From the NCBI GenBank assembly GCA_015680685.1, contig MNCI01029584.1, forward strand, positions 236,618 to 300,617: a stretch of 64,000 nt of DNA. The letters are read 5' to 3'. Positions 22,025 to 34,315 of this stretch are shown here, in pieces. The notes beneath the pieces were generated by a model. That model searched no databases. It had not been told where the DNA came from and worked only from the letters and a program-made list of their open reading frames with translations. The DNA comes from Gnetum montanum. Taxonomy: Eukaryota; Streptophyta; Gnetopsida; Gnetales; Gnetaceae. How positions within the stretch are numbered: position 1 is the first letter of the stretch; the number at the start of each line of letters is the position of its first letter. Made by a program: the position numbers and the translations under genes.

Positions 22025-25000
22025 GGTGATTTTAAGGCCAATTTTGATTGTCGTAGAAATTGTAGGGGTTCTATGCTGCCTAAGCAAACTAGTTGCTAAC
22101 ATTCCTCTACCCCATGCACATGTGGAGCAGCAAGCGTTTTGGTTCTAGGAAGGTGTGTGAGACTTCCTACAATTCCTCCTCCAGCACTTTAGTCTGATCA
22201 TTTGTTCATACTTATTGGAGGGGGTAGCAGTCGTAATTACAGAAACCCTATTTGTTGGGGCAAACCATGGTCTTCTAAAATTTTTGAGTGATGGGGAAAT
22301 GGGGGGTGGGCAGGTAGAAGGATCCAACCAACATCCAAAAAGCTTAAGGCGTTTGGCTTGTATCTAGGAAATGTCTAAATATAATTGCTACCACCTGTAC
22401 AACATGTTGTTCATTGCTCATCACATAGAAACTTGTTTTCAAAACCCACCAGGAACCATTTATTGTGCTGATAGGTGAGTTCTGTAAACATATTCCGCTA
22501 CGTTATGCAATGCATGCTACGCTAGGTAAAAATGTTAACAGTGTATGTGCTTTTTTGGTTACCAAGATTTACATCAACAAGAATGGGCTTCACGGTGATA
22601 CTGATGCCTTGGCCTTGGCATAGATGGCACTGCAGGAGTTTTCCTCTACTAGGAATATGCACGCCGGCATGACAGGACAATGTGGGGGTGAATACAAAAC
22701 CTATCCAATCCGGTACCCCTAGTTTTACAATAGGTGTAAGGAGTTTAGTTGGTTGGATGGGGATTGGGCATCCCTTAGGCCAATCACCATTGAAGACATG
22801 TTGGTGGATCTCCCACCATTCCCATTGTCATTCAAACCTAGTACGCTAGACTCTGAACTGTTTGCATGTTCGAGTGTTGTTCCTATTTTTCTTCTATTTT
22901 TCTATTTTGTTTAAGTTTTTTCATTTTCCTTCTGTAAACTACAACAGCGGCAAAGAAATCCCAGGAAGTTATTGTAATCACCTCTAGGCATAATGAGGCT
23001 AACATTTATTTTAAGTATGAGGAGGTGGACGAGACCCAACGTTGGCTCTACAACGGGGCCCCAGAATCACTTACCAACAACCTTCGGGATGCTGGGCTCA
23101 TGGAATTATTCTTGGCCATGAACCCAAGCATCCCTAGTATTGAGATGCTTGCCCTAGCTGACTCCTTTTCTAAAAGAGCAGACCATTTCTCCACTCGTGT
23201 GCATGGTGTTCTAGTGGTCCTTGAGATCAATGACCTACTATTTGCGGATCTCTTTAATGTCCCTTCTAATGGTCTCCTATGGGAACAAAGACCACAAAGA
23301 AGGAAAACCATCAGGGGGACATTGAGTGTCTAGGGGTAGTGAAAGGGCGAAAGGGGATCCCTATTGAAGCAGCTTCGTTAAGAGTGGCCAAAATGGTTTA
23401 CCCCATCTTTCGTGCCTGTGGCCTTCCCAAACTACTCTCCCAAGGAAAAATCATTGGGATTGGAAAAAATTCGGTAATGAGAGAGGTCATGGAAGAAGGG
23501 GTTCATTAAAATTGAGCAAAAAATCTTTGCAAAGGTCTACAGGCTGAAATGGTCAAGCTTCATAAGAAGCCTGAATATCATTTTAATATGCATCATGCCT
23601 TCTTTGTAGCTTGCTTGCAGCACTTTGCAAAATTCTTGGTAGTCTATGAGAATGGAATCTGGGTGATGCAAGATTGTAACCAGATTTCCAAACCATGGAT
23701 TTTCCAAGTTTTCCACATCACTCGATCCCAAGATCCCACAAAAGCTATTGGCGAGTTGTTTTCAATGATGACTAGGGATCAGGTGGCCCGCAACTTTCGT
23801 GGCTAGGATAGCTTAGGGGAGGCACCCCCTACTACTACAGGTAGCATATCAAAGGGGAAATACCTCATTACAGATATGGTGGCCATTAAGCTGCAGCATA
23901 AAAGGTCTTATCCAGTTGAGGAGCCTCCCCGTATGGACGAAGAAGGAAGGCAATATAAGCTATGCAGAATACATCCTCCCATCAGTAAATGTGTCTTCTT
24001 TATATTTTTTGTTTTGTATATTTGTTTAATTCTTGCTACGTTAGGTACCGTAGCACAATGTAGCATCTGTTTCGAGTTAGTCTGCTTTTGCCTAATGTGA
24101 ACACGCTTTATTTGCAGAGGAAGAAGAGGAAGACGAAGAAGGAGAAGAAGTGATGGCCCCCAAAATGGGGGTATCTAATATAGATGTAGTGGCCCCAGCC
24201 ATAGAGGAGAGGGCCCTGATTAAGAAAGAAGGAGCTCCTGCAGCAAAAGAAGGGGCTCCCATCGATGAGGAAAATACTCCTAATGATGAGGAGAATGTTT
24301 CTGCCGATGAGGAGGACTCCCTTGCTGATGAGGAGGAGATGGATGCTAGAGAAAGAAGGGCCCTAGTGAATAAAGAAGAGGCCCTTGTCAAATAGGAAGG
24401 AACCTCTAAAGATGATCCCTTTGCTAAATGTAGTTCAGCCCTAGAGGAGTAGATGAACATAGAGGGCACTGCCATGTTGCTGAGTTAGCAAGAAGGAGAG
24501 GAGCTACAACTAGATGCTGGTGAGTTTGACCGCATATTCGACAGTATGTGAATGGACAACCCCCCCTACTATCACCCTTAAGGGTTTGCTAGGTAGGAGC
24601 CTTTACACTATCTTTTGTGTTGCTCATTAGCCTTATTGTAGTCTTCTTGGTCATAACTCACACATTTGGTTATGTGGCAGACACTGCTATTGACACTGCA
24701 GGACCTTCTTCGATCCACTTGCGACCATGGGTGAAGATCCCTAATAAGTTTACATTCATGCAAGGGGTGGTCGATGACATGATCGACTGTCTCAAGTAGA
24801 TCGATCTAGAAGTGGGTAAGTGAAGTCGCTACGCTAGGCTTTTTAAATTATTATGCTAGACTTTTTGGATTCTTAAACTTTGCTACACTACTATGACTAA
24901 TGCATTTTTGTCTGCGGTTGACAACCTCTCACCTCAAGTGGGAAGCGAAACAAGAAGTCAAGGTCAATGTCATGCCTGCATTCCCACTAGAAGTGACTGA

Positions 25001-25914
25001 AATACCTCATCGCATATACAATGAGGCTAGCGAACGCACGTTGTACTCAGCACACTCCCTGTGGGAGTGTAGGCATGTGAACAAGGACCTATGGAAATAG
25101 GTCCAGAAGCTTGAGAAAGAGAAGGCCAATCTGACTGCTGAGGTGGAAGACCTTTGCTCCAAGAATGAGTTCCTATTGGGCTGAGATACCAATGATGGTA
25201 GTTGGCACATAGTCATCATTGATTACATAAGATATTGGATGGCTATGCAGTGCAATAACGAGGCCACACGAGAAATAATAGAGTAGAAAATGCAAATAGA
25301 CTTGTTAGCCAAAAAGAACCAAGATTGGAAATATTATAGAGTGAGAGTTTACGAGTGGGGGAAGTCCCAAAAAAACCACAAGAATATGTATAAACTGAAA
25401 TGTACCACCTACCGTAAATAGTACTGGGATGCTTCAGTTAAGTTGTATACTCATGAAGTATTCCTCAATGCCATTGGTGCTTATGGAACATACAAAAAGT
25501 TCATGCAACAAGTGACGGTCAGTGAATCCCCTGAACGGGAAGTAAGTTTTCCCACAGGTGGGATTGCCACTACCTCCTTTTCTCCAGGGCCACTGATATG
25601 GATGGCTATCAAAAAGGAGAAAGTTGCAGCAAACGCTAACTTGGAAGATAGCCACTAGGTATACATTACAAAGGAGAAGGTCTGGCAACGCCCTGGGATC
25701 GGACTAGATTACATAACCCTCAAGATAGCCACAGGGTCATCTCAGGTTAATAACTTTCTTGCAATGCCACTGCTTATTTCATTCTAGTTTTTTAGTGTGA
25801 CTCTAGTTGAATACTTCATTTTTTATGATACAGATTCCGGATGACGAAGCAAGGCCCTCTGAGGGTGGTAATAATGATGTAGAGGAGGATGATGTAGAGG
25901 AAGATGATGGATGA
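22025..25914 (+). pseudogene. Antisense accessory gene of A2, homologue of 1-3713
   Basis: Exons matching the A1 copy: 22025-22474, 22567-22840, 22948-23984, 24118-24519, 24681-24815, about 24918-25745, 25834-25914. A further intron ends at 22024. The first exon reaches further upstream than the A1 copy and shows RPILIVVEIVGVLCCL, where FCP1/NIF proteins have a hydrophobic strand and DLDGTL/DLNG; the catalytic Asp residues are not there. It continues DFLQFLLQHFSLIIC and CFQNPPGTIYC. Middle: STRVHGVLVV..LFNVPSNGLL and FNMHHAFFVACLQHFAKFLV, clearly homologous to A1. Coiled coil in 25020-25400; tail IPDDEARPSEGG then Glu/Asp. About half the residues match A1 where I compared. Many in-frame stops, mostly TAG, and some splice sites are damaged (acceptor before 24918). 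Dead copy. Confidence 0.8.
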
Positions 25915-26059
25915 TAGCAAGGGATCTTATTTTGTATTTTTGCAAGAATATTGCAAACATTATTTAATCGATACTTTGAATGAATTATTATTTATGACAA
26001 GATTTTTTTTATTTTAGCTTAAGTATTGTCTATGTGATCTTCTTTTATTTCTTTTGGTT

Positions 26060-26430
26060 TTAGTTTTAGGCCATTTCGGGTGGTGGTTAGATGATGAGAA
26101 AAAGAAATTCTTTATTATTATTTTTTTCCTTTTCAAATAGCCAGTTTTAGGCCTTATCAGGCCGCAGTGGTAGTTTAAGGACATTCCGGGCCATCGCTAG
26201 TTTTAGGCCATTTCAAGCCATCGTGGATACATGGAGTAATGAAGATTTTGCTAGTTTTAGGCCTTAGTGAGCTATAGTGATGTAATGTAAACAAAGGATT
26301 TTGCCAGTTTTAGGCCTTAGTAGGACATAACATAATGTAAACAAAAAAATTTGCTAGTTTTAGGTCATAGAGGGCCATGGGATGATGTGAATGGAAAATT
26401 TTGCCAGTTTTAGGCCTTAACGGGCCGTGG
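26060..26430. repeat. Second hairpin repeat array of A2, about 8 units
   Basis: Units of the form CTAGTTTTAGGCC, six bases, GGCC, spaced 30-70 bases with AT-rich spacers. Stems GGCC/GGCC (26155, 26410) and GGTC/GGCC with a G-T wobble (26360); others are degraded. Located between the end of the accessory gene and the protease, the same position as the A1 array. Confidence 0.82.
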
Positions 26431-26591
26431 GACAATGTAAATGGAGGATATGTAAATGGTTTAAGAGAATTATTTAAGCAATCAGTGTAGATGAATGGAT
26501 GTGAAGCAAATAAGAAATAAATTTACAACGAATGTTAATTAGGTAGGAAGCAGTGGAGTTGCTATGCTATATGCAACTACTTTTTGACCCA

Positions 26592-27425
26592 TCATCGATT
26601 TGGTAAGACATAAGGCCGAGAAGCTTTACTACCGCATTCTATTACATCATCGTCTTTTTCCTGAAAAGGTAACTTGGCCCACACAATTTCATTTTTAGAG
26701 CTGGCATGTTGGTCTGACTCGTTCATCAAATAGTTAGTGTCGACAGAGACAGGTGCCTCATTCTCAGAGGTTATGACCTCCGAACCCTGCTCCATATCTA
26801 CGTTGTTTATTGCTTGTGTTCCCACCTCGTCATCGTGGATCACCACCTCCTTGCCTACATAGGGTAGATGTATTTTCTAATATATGGGTAAAGAGATGGC
26901 CCTATGTTGGGCTAACAATGACCTTCCAAGGATCAAGTTAACCCTGGGCATCTCTTCCACCATGATAAATGTTACATTTGTGGGGAACTCATTCCCTGTC
27001 ACAAAGTCAATGTGGATGGTACCTTTCACCATGACTCGTGCCCTATTGAATGACTTCAAGCATGACATCATCATGGGTTTGATTTGGTCTACCAAACCCA
27101 GTTTATCCATAATAGGGAATGGGATGATGTTCATAGCAACCCCATCATCAATGTGTACTCTTTGGATCTTATGTTGGCCAACCCGAATTGTGATGAATAG
27201 AGGTGTTGTAGTCACATGATCCTTTTCAAGGTCTTCCCTAATGGAATCATCATAGAATGTCAATTTGGATGGCAGCAGTTCTATAGGTGTATAAGGAATC
27301 ATAACTGAATGAATTTCTTTCTCTTCTGCTGACATGTTCTTGTCAACTAGTATTGTCATTAACATGCGAACTAGAGCCTCACGGTGTGCAGTGGAAGTCA
27401 TTATCAGGTCGTACAGGCTCAACAT
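26592..27425 (-). pseudogene. A2 aspartic protease domain
   Basis: Homologous to A1 4359-5189. Active site VHIDDGVAMNIIP with the same DDG triad, and NLILGRSLLAQ at the C-terminal hydrophobic-Gly-Arg motif. A stop lies at about 26877. The 5' part (MLSLYDLIMTSTAHREAL) joins the end of gag in the same frame. A C-terminal acidic extension ends near 26592. Shared DDG in two diverged subfamilies argues against a random mutation. Confidence 0.85.
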
Positions 27426-30233
27426 TGTGTTCTTTTGTTTTAGAGCTTGCTTGACCTGAGTAAGAGTGCTTAAGAGGTCTCATCCACTTTCCTATTTTTT
27501 ACTATCTTTATCCTCTTCCATTCATTCCAAGAGATGAATTTCCCAAGGAGGAACAGTTTTGGGTTTGGGGTCAGATCCTTTTGGGCAAGGTGGTGATGAC
27601 TATGCATGCGTAGCAGTGTTAACTTTTGGTGACGAGGCTTGCACAAATGCAAATGGCAAGGAAGTGGACTTGGCAAGACCTGGGGTAGTACCTTTCATTG
27701 TCACCTCGCCTGTCGAACATTCTTCTTATTTCCTTGGATGAGAAGGCTATGGTGCCATCTTATGTGGGGTGAGGAAAGTTGAGTGGTTTGGCCCCTTGAT
27801 GATGAATGGTGCTCTCGGTGTTAATGTGGGCAGTAGTGTGGTCTTGTTGACAGAAGGTGCAAGGGTAGATGTCTGAGGAGGGACCGTTAGGACAAATGGT
27901 TGCTGAGGAATTTTTTTAGCTGCTACTGGTGTGGGTGAACTATGCTAAGGCACACGAACCACAAATGGTTGCTGAGGCAATTTGGGATTACTATCCATGC
28001 TGATAGTGTTGATGATGTAGCCGACGTTGTTGGTGTTAAGTGGATCTATGTAAATGTGCATAGATTGATTCTCGGGACGTACGAGGTTGCTTTCATCTAG
28101 AACCAACTTCCCTTAATCAATCATTCATTGAATGTCATCTTTTAACGCCAAACAGTAATCCTTTTTGTGACTACAAAGTTGGTGGTAGTCACAAAACTGC
28201 TCCAACCTAAAATTTTAGGAACTAGGGACTCGTTGGACAAAGCCAAGGAGGGGTTCCTAAGGAGCTCACAGTACCGTTGATGCCTTTTAGCTACCTCCTA
28301 TAACATCTTCTTGTGTTGAATATACTCCACCCCCAGTATTTTCTTCAGAAGTTCTTAAGGCTTGACAGGAAGTGGGGTGTATTTAGAGAGATCTTTATGC
28401 TCAAAGTTAGGCTTAGGTGGGATGGATGGTTCGAGGGCCAACGTGGAGGATTAAGTGACATTTCTTGGGTTGGGTGCAGGGTTAGTTGGCATAGTGGCCA
28501 CCTTTTTGTTGTTTTTGTTGTTGGTTTTGGATTCATTTGCCATAGCAGCCACTATGGCAGTTGCAGCCTTGCCCTTATATTTGTCCTTCTTTATGAACAT
28601 GTTCTTATAAGCAACATAAGATGGATCTTTACTTGCCTCAGCCGCATCCTATATGATCTTGTTTTGGGAAAAATCCTAACTAAGAGTTCATGTAGCAGGA
28701 TAGTATAGTTTGGACTTAATGAAGTTGTTCACTGCACCCTTAAAGATGGCCAGGAAATGGGCCTTTGCGATAGGCTCGTGGATCTCATTCAGGGTAGCGC
28801 TCCACCACTATATGAATTTTTGGATTGATTCCAGTGGATCTTTCTTTACGCTCATCAACTGGTCAAGCATAACCTCTGGTCTCAAGTTATACTTGAAATG
28901 AGTTACAAATTGAGTCAGAAGCTCTTCTAGGGTTGAGATAAAAGAGTGTGGGAGCGTGCGATACCAGTCCAAAGCCTTGCCTATCAGAGACATAGTAAAG
29001 ACATGGATGATTATGTGCAGCCATTGTTGTAGTAGAATGGACTCATATCTAAATGTCATAAGATGTGCATTAGGATCACCCTCCCCTTTGTATTTTATGA
29101 AGTGGGGAAGTGGCATCCCAAGGGGTAATGTTAACATGACGACTATCAAGCTGATGGGATCATCATGGTAGAAATCCATGACTTGTATCATGTTAGAACC
29201 AGAAGCCTTAAGGTGTCAAACCTCTTCAATAAGGGTCTGGATAAGTTGAAATGCTTCATCCATACTTGGAGGTAACATAGACATTTGGGGTGTTGTAGGG
29301 GTAGCCACCATTGATGGCATGATAGGGGTATCACCCTGGCTCATAGGCAATGCCATTAGGACGACCCATATGAAAGGTGCTACCTGCGCTATCCACCACC
29401 CAGTGGGTGCTACTGTTGGGGCAGCGGCTACTGGTGGTGCCACAGGGTAGGTCGTTTGCATGATCGACGGGGAAGACCACAGTCTCGTGCTTGGTTGTAC
29501 CATTTGGGGGACCTGGTACATTTTGTGATGAGCGTAGTGGAACATTTGCATAGGCTATGATGTAGGGAAAAAGTTAATGGGGTCCACCACATGGTTGTGG
29601 GTATGCTCGCCACTGACGGGGGAACAGGTGTAGATACTGGAATGGATGTGAAGACTATCTACAACTGCAACGTAGGTACCATGTGCATGCAAGGTTGGGT
29701 AGCTATGATCAGTGCATGGTACGATGCAAGGATGGATTGTGGAATAGATTGTGGGGGGCAATGCCTGGAAACGAGATGAAGGAGTAGGCATGTTGATACG
29801 CTGAGGGCATGGCATGGCTACCCGTTGCCGATGAAACTGTAGTTTGCGATGGTGCAGACATGATCATGAAGGAAGCATTCGTAAAGAGCATGTTTGACCA
29901 GAAAGATGGGGTGGGAGGGATGGTGGTAGGGTTAGTTTAACCCCCATCCTTAGACTGGGAATCCAGGTCCTCTTGCATGTCTTGAAATGCCTCATCATAG
30001 TGAGACCCTATGTCTCGATGCTTCCTAGACCTAGTTGTCCATTCCTACTGATCTAAGAACCACTGGTACATTTGCGTTAGGGGGATTAAAGTTCCTGGAG
30101 TAGGGGTAAATTCCCTCCCATTGCAGTATAGGAACTCAAAGTGATGTTTATCTTTCAGTCCTTGGGTGTCTAAGGGTAGATTCACTTGGACATTAGCACA
30201 GAGGAAATTGTAAAGCTTAGTATGTTGTGCCAA
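27426..30233 (-). pseudogene. A2 gag
   Basis: Broken Gag homologous to A1. N-terminal region HTKLYNFLCANVQV (about 30225), Met/Pro-rich linker with frameshifts (29890-29430), gag core LPHFIKYKGEGDPNAHLMTF (about 29105), GKALDWYRTLPHSF (28985-28940) and a zinc-knuckle-like CDYHQLCSHKKDYC (about 28190-28150) in which the central Gly is Ser. Stops and at least two frame changes. Confidence 0.82.
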
Positions 30234-30607
30234 GCTCTCAAGTGATTAGTTTTGGATCCTGAGAGATCAGTGTGGTCCTTGCACTGAGCTAGGACTTGTG
30301 ATTCCCTAAACTGAAAACAGGACCTCAAGGTTTGAGGTAGCAACAATAGTGGTTGAGGAAATCATTTTCGTGAAGCTAAAAATGGTTTATAAGTAAGAAA
30401 AACAAAGAGATCAAGTGGCGATCGGAGGCTTTCTATCTTGCAAGGTCCAAAGAAATCATCAATATGACCAGCCTATACCACACGTTGCGTAAACAACCAC
30501 AAGGGTATCACATTTACGCAGATAAGTAACAGGGTACAGAGAGCATGTAGAAGTACTTGTAGGACATGAGAAAGGCACCAAAAGGCCCTCCTTCTAGTGC
30601 TAGAAAC
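30234..30607 (-). other. A2 leader and primer-binding region
   Basis: Between 5' LTR and gag. Next to the LTR is TTCTAGTGCTAGAA (30593-30606), the A1 palindrome with one change, then the conserved CCTCC block. No canonical tRNA-matching PBS recognised. Confidence 0.55.
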
Positions 30608-32236
30608 TGTATCGACCAAAAACATCGATGGCTAGAAACACCAAGGGGTTTTTGGGTGAATAGTTTAACCCCAAATCCGTGCGAGGGTTATGCTGGATAA
30701 AACAGAAGCGGGGCATCCTGAGCAGTCTGGTTGATCAGACAGGGACTTAATCGGTGTAACTTAACATTACATAAATGTTGTTTTAAAGGTGAAATGCACA
30801 AGGTAAAATTGATGATCAATAAATGTAAGAATGAAGGAAATCATGCCAAATAGCAATAATAGTAAAGAGATAATGGAATAAACTCAGGTAAGAGAATGCA
30901 CCACTGCAAAGTTGCAGGTTTAATTCTTTTCTTTGTCTGAATGATGTATAACAAGCTACACAACGCTAGAAGTGCATAGAGAGTCTGAGGACACTGCTTA
31001 AATGCCAATAGTTCTCTTGAATGCAAACTTAAAAGCTAACAATGCAAAAATAACAACAAGCCAACTACTCTCGCTAATGCAGAAATTCCAATCAACCAAA
31101 AGACAATGCACAAAAATGTCAATGCATAAAGACAATCCAAATTGCCAAAAAAAAAGAGCCAACCAACCAACCCTTTGAGCATTGCTCATTAGGGTATTTA
31201 TAGGGCTAGGAGTAGGAGGAAAATGTGGTTTAGGTGCCATGTGTCCTGGACCCCATAAGATGCTGACATGCCCGTACTACACAGGTGTGCAATACCAGTT
31301 GTGAACTTGCTACCCTGTAACTATGCTATTGAAAACTACACATGCTGGAATCCGATGTGCCAATAATGCAAGCGAGAAGTGGATCACATCGGTGTAGCAT
31401 AGCTTCTTGCTATGATGTGCTACGCTATGTAGCATAGCATATTGGCGTAGTGTAGCTATTTGCTACGTTGTGCTATGCTATGTAGCGTAGCACAGTGTAG
31501 CCGCTAGTTTGGACAGAAAACTTGCGTTGAAGTCAAAAGCATTTCTGGAAGCCCTCACACACACCAGGTTAACCTTTGGAGCATTTTATTGATTTGCATC
31601 TTTACTATGTTGTGCTATGCTATGTAGCCTAGCAGCCAATGTAACTTGCATTTTTGTCAGAATTTGTGGGGTTTCATGTGGAAAATTTGCTTGTGGTTCG
31701 AATGCTAACTAAGACAGTGTAGTTTTGGAAGCCACAATGTAGTTAAATGTAGTCCTCTTTGGACAAGCATCTTGGCAAAGGAGTCTTTGCCTATTTCTCC
31801 CTTCGCTACATTGTGCTACGCTATATAGCGTAGCATCCTGTGTTAGCCAAATTCTAACTTTGCCTTGTGTGAACATCTTGCCAAACTTGTATTCATACAC
31901 TCGATTGGATTTTCAAAGGCTTTCTACACTGCACAATGTAGCAAACTTCTCCACTAGAAAACTTTCCAAACTATGTTTTCCATCCTAAGCACCATCGACA
32001 ACTCCTAGCATAGCTTCTGGGTAGACTGTCAGCTAGGTAAATTGTCTAGGTGGGCAGGCTGGAGAGTCCATCAGGCTTGCTAGTCATAGAAGTAGAAAAA
32101 TTGCTGAACTACATAGTCTATCTTTGATGTCTACAATTTTCTTCCAAACTTCCATGACGCCACACTTGTGGAAGTCCTTGCCTGAATTCCAAGACCTTGG
32201 TGAAGAAACAGGGTCTCGAAATTTTATGGTGTTTCA
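30608..32236 (-). repeat. 5' LTR of A2 (1629 bp)
   Basis: Plus strand TGTATCGACCAAAAACATCG ... GGTGTTTCA. Minus-strand TATAAATA at 31202-31195. Palindromic blocks built on GCTATGTAGC/TAGCGTAGC at 31395-31505, 31605-31635 and 31805-31835 lie at the same relative position as the TTACGC hairpins in the A1 LTR. Followed by target copy CAAAT. Confidence 0.92.
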
Positions 32237-32241
32237 CAAAT

Positions 32242-32838
32242 GTCTTATCTGGAGCTTTTTTTAGTAGCATATTAGTAGCATAGTGGAAGTTTTGATAAAT
32301 GACTTCTTCACTTGTGGCACTACATTTGACCAAGCCCTAGACTACCTTGATCAAGTGCTTAAAAGGTGCATGGATATCAAACTTTAGCTTAATTGAAAAA
32401 TAAGTCATTTGATGGTCTTGGATGGCATTATGTTAGGGAATATAATTTCTCAAGCAGGGATTGAGGTGGACCCTGAAATGATTAAGATCATCCAAGGAAT
32501 AACATACTAACCAAAAATTTTTAGAGATGTCTAGTTATTCCTTGGACACATTGGCTACTACCAACGATTCATAGAGAATTTCTCTAAAATCACTAAATCA
32601 TTGGTTAAGCTTACAAAGAAACATGCTCCATTCATATGGACCAAGGAATAAAAAAAAGCATTTTAGCATCTTAAGTAGAAGCTCATAGAATCTCCAATTC
32701 TACAAGCACTTGATTAGCCTTGTCCATTTCACATCATGATGAATGCATTGAACTATGCCTTGGGAGATGTGCTTACACAAGTGGATGATCAAAAATGTCC
32801 TTATTACATCCACTGTGCAAGCTAAAACATTATGGATG
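32242..32838 (+). pseudogene. B1 reverse transcriptase (second half) and start of RNase H
   Basis: Continues the frame cut at 13082. VEVLINDFFTCG corresponds to the YxDD box with ND in place of DD. It is followed by TTFDQALDYLDQVLKRCMD, GIEVDPEM, LFLGHIGYYQRFIENFSKI and the RNase H start NALNYALGDVLTQVDDQK. It ends at ATGGATGCAAAG, where B2 is inserted, and resumes at 40060 as LNYITTEKEL. Several stops. Confidence 0.88.
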
Positions 32839-32843
32839 CAAAG

Positions 32844-33652
32844 TCATGAGTAGTGAGGTACCCCTATGCCCAAACATACGAATCACAAGCATTCACTTGC
32901 TATCTAGTTGAATTCAATAAACTATAATTAATAAGTATGCTAGAGCTAAATAGTGTGTGCATGTTGTTCATTTGTTGTCTTCCCAGTCCCACTTGTGGAA
33001 TGCAATTGTATGGTTAAGTGTGACTGAGGTGTAAGATTTTTTTGTTATTTTTTGTTTTATCAAATTACTCTCCTAGAACAAGAATAAGAGTAATAGTAAT
33101 TAAATGCTAAGTAAACTATGGTCTAATCTAGTTAACACAAGTAACCATTCCCACTTCCTAAACACATCCTGAACTTTGTGTAAAAACTACTACGTTATCA
33201 AACGCTAACTATTTCTAAGCTACCAACTATCACACATATGTTCGAAGGGATCATGCTTGTGTATTTTAATGATTTGCTTGATTAATCAAAATTAATTGCT
33301 ACATGAATAACATTAATGAAATTGCATGAAACCACAATAAATAAATGCATAAGAAAGAAAGTCCCAAGTGCTACAAGGATGAATCAAAGAGTTCATCTTT
33401 ATTGCTAACACAATGGTGTGTTTAGGTACATCAATGCTTGGATAAAGATCCATTCACTTGGACCTCCTACTATAGATTTTCACTACTTGACTACCAAAAA
33501 CTACCCTCAGTCATGTGCTTGGACACTATATTTATAAACCCAGGAGTAACCCTACGATATCAAATGTACAATATCACATCTTGGGCCACAATATTGCGTA
33601 CCCAATATTGCAGCCACTCTGATATCAGAGTGTATGAAAACACAATTTATCA
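32844..33652 (-). repeat. 3' LTR of B2 (809 bp)
   Basis: Plus strand starts TCATGAGTAGTGAGGTACC (TG mutated to TC compared with the other copy) and ends CAATTTATCA. Minus-strand TATAAATA at 33536-33529. Pairs with 39222-40054. Confidence 0.88.
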
Positions 33653-34315
33653 TACCCCCACAACTGAATGAAAACTTGTCCTTGAGTACAAAATAAGAGG
33701 AACAAGTACTTTACAAAATATATTAGGAGATGTGGACTATTCGACTAACATCCAGAGTGACATAGAGAGAATAGAAAAATACAAAGGTGCCCAAGCATAT
33801 ACAACATTACAATTTTGAATAAAATTGGGTGTTTATGATAACAAGAAAGAACACCCTTGGATCCAATGAAGATCCAACCCCTCTTAGCAATATAAGAATA
33901 AGGGTAAGGTAGAAGGGATCCAGCGGTCATGAAAAATCTTCCACGAGTGATATTGTTGCATCGTCCTTGGTGAAGATAGTACCACTTTAGTCCATGCTCC
34001 CCATTGCAATCACAAAAAGATCAAGGATTAGTATATAAAGTATAACATATAGTAGTTGAATAATTTATCTCATCATTGATTTTATCTAGCCAAGTTGTGA
34101 TTGTGATAGATTGGTTGCTTAATAGTGTTAGTGGAAAGATTGACAAATGGGTTAAGTAAGAGAAATGGTCCATAAAATTTAGAAAAAGCTTAACACAAGG
34201 AATACTGGGAAGAGGGTATGAAAATTCATAATAATAAAAGGAAGAATTTCACTAAAAAAAATTGTGAGGGTGCATACAATTGGTCAGATAAGGGGCTCTC
34301 TTTCTCTTTGTCATT
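33653..34315 (-). other. B2 PPT and remnant 3' region
   Basis: Minus strand AGTTGTGGGGGTA next to the LTR start TGATAAATTG is the PPT. The rest is AT-rich without recognisable coding sequence. This is where integrase and the accessory ORF would be expected, so a deletion of several kb is inferred. Confidence 0.65.

Larger units (their letters stand above)
13083..32236 (-). mobile_element. LTR retrotransposon A2, Tat/Ogre-like Ty3/gypsy, both LTRs present
   Basis: Full-length minus-strand element, about 16.6 kb without its own insertion. LTRs are 30608-32236 (5') and 13083-17311 (3', interrupted). Target duplications CCAAT (13078-13082) and CAAAT (32237-32241) differ at one base. Order from the 5' end: leader, gag (30233-27426), protease (27425-26592), hairpin array, antisense accessory gene (25914-22025 on plus), RT (21524-20284), integrase (20283-19195) with RNase H missing, second hairpin array, about 1.4 kb spacer, PPT, 3' LTR. 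By eye the LTRs differ at about 15% in the 165 bases I compared, mostly transitions, so it is old. Confidence 0.93.

Noticed and set aside
22145-22327. Minus-strand open frame overlapping the A2 accessory gene
   Set aside because: Shadow of the first exon on the opposite strand; the plus-strand reading matches the A1 copy, this one does not.
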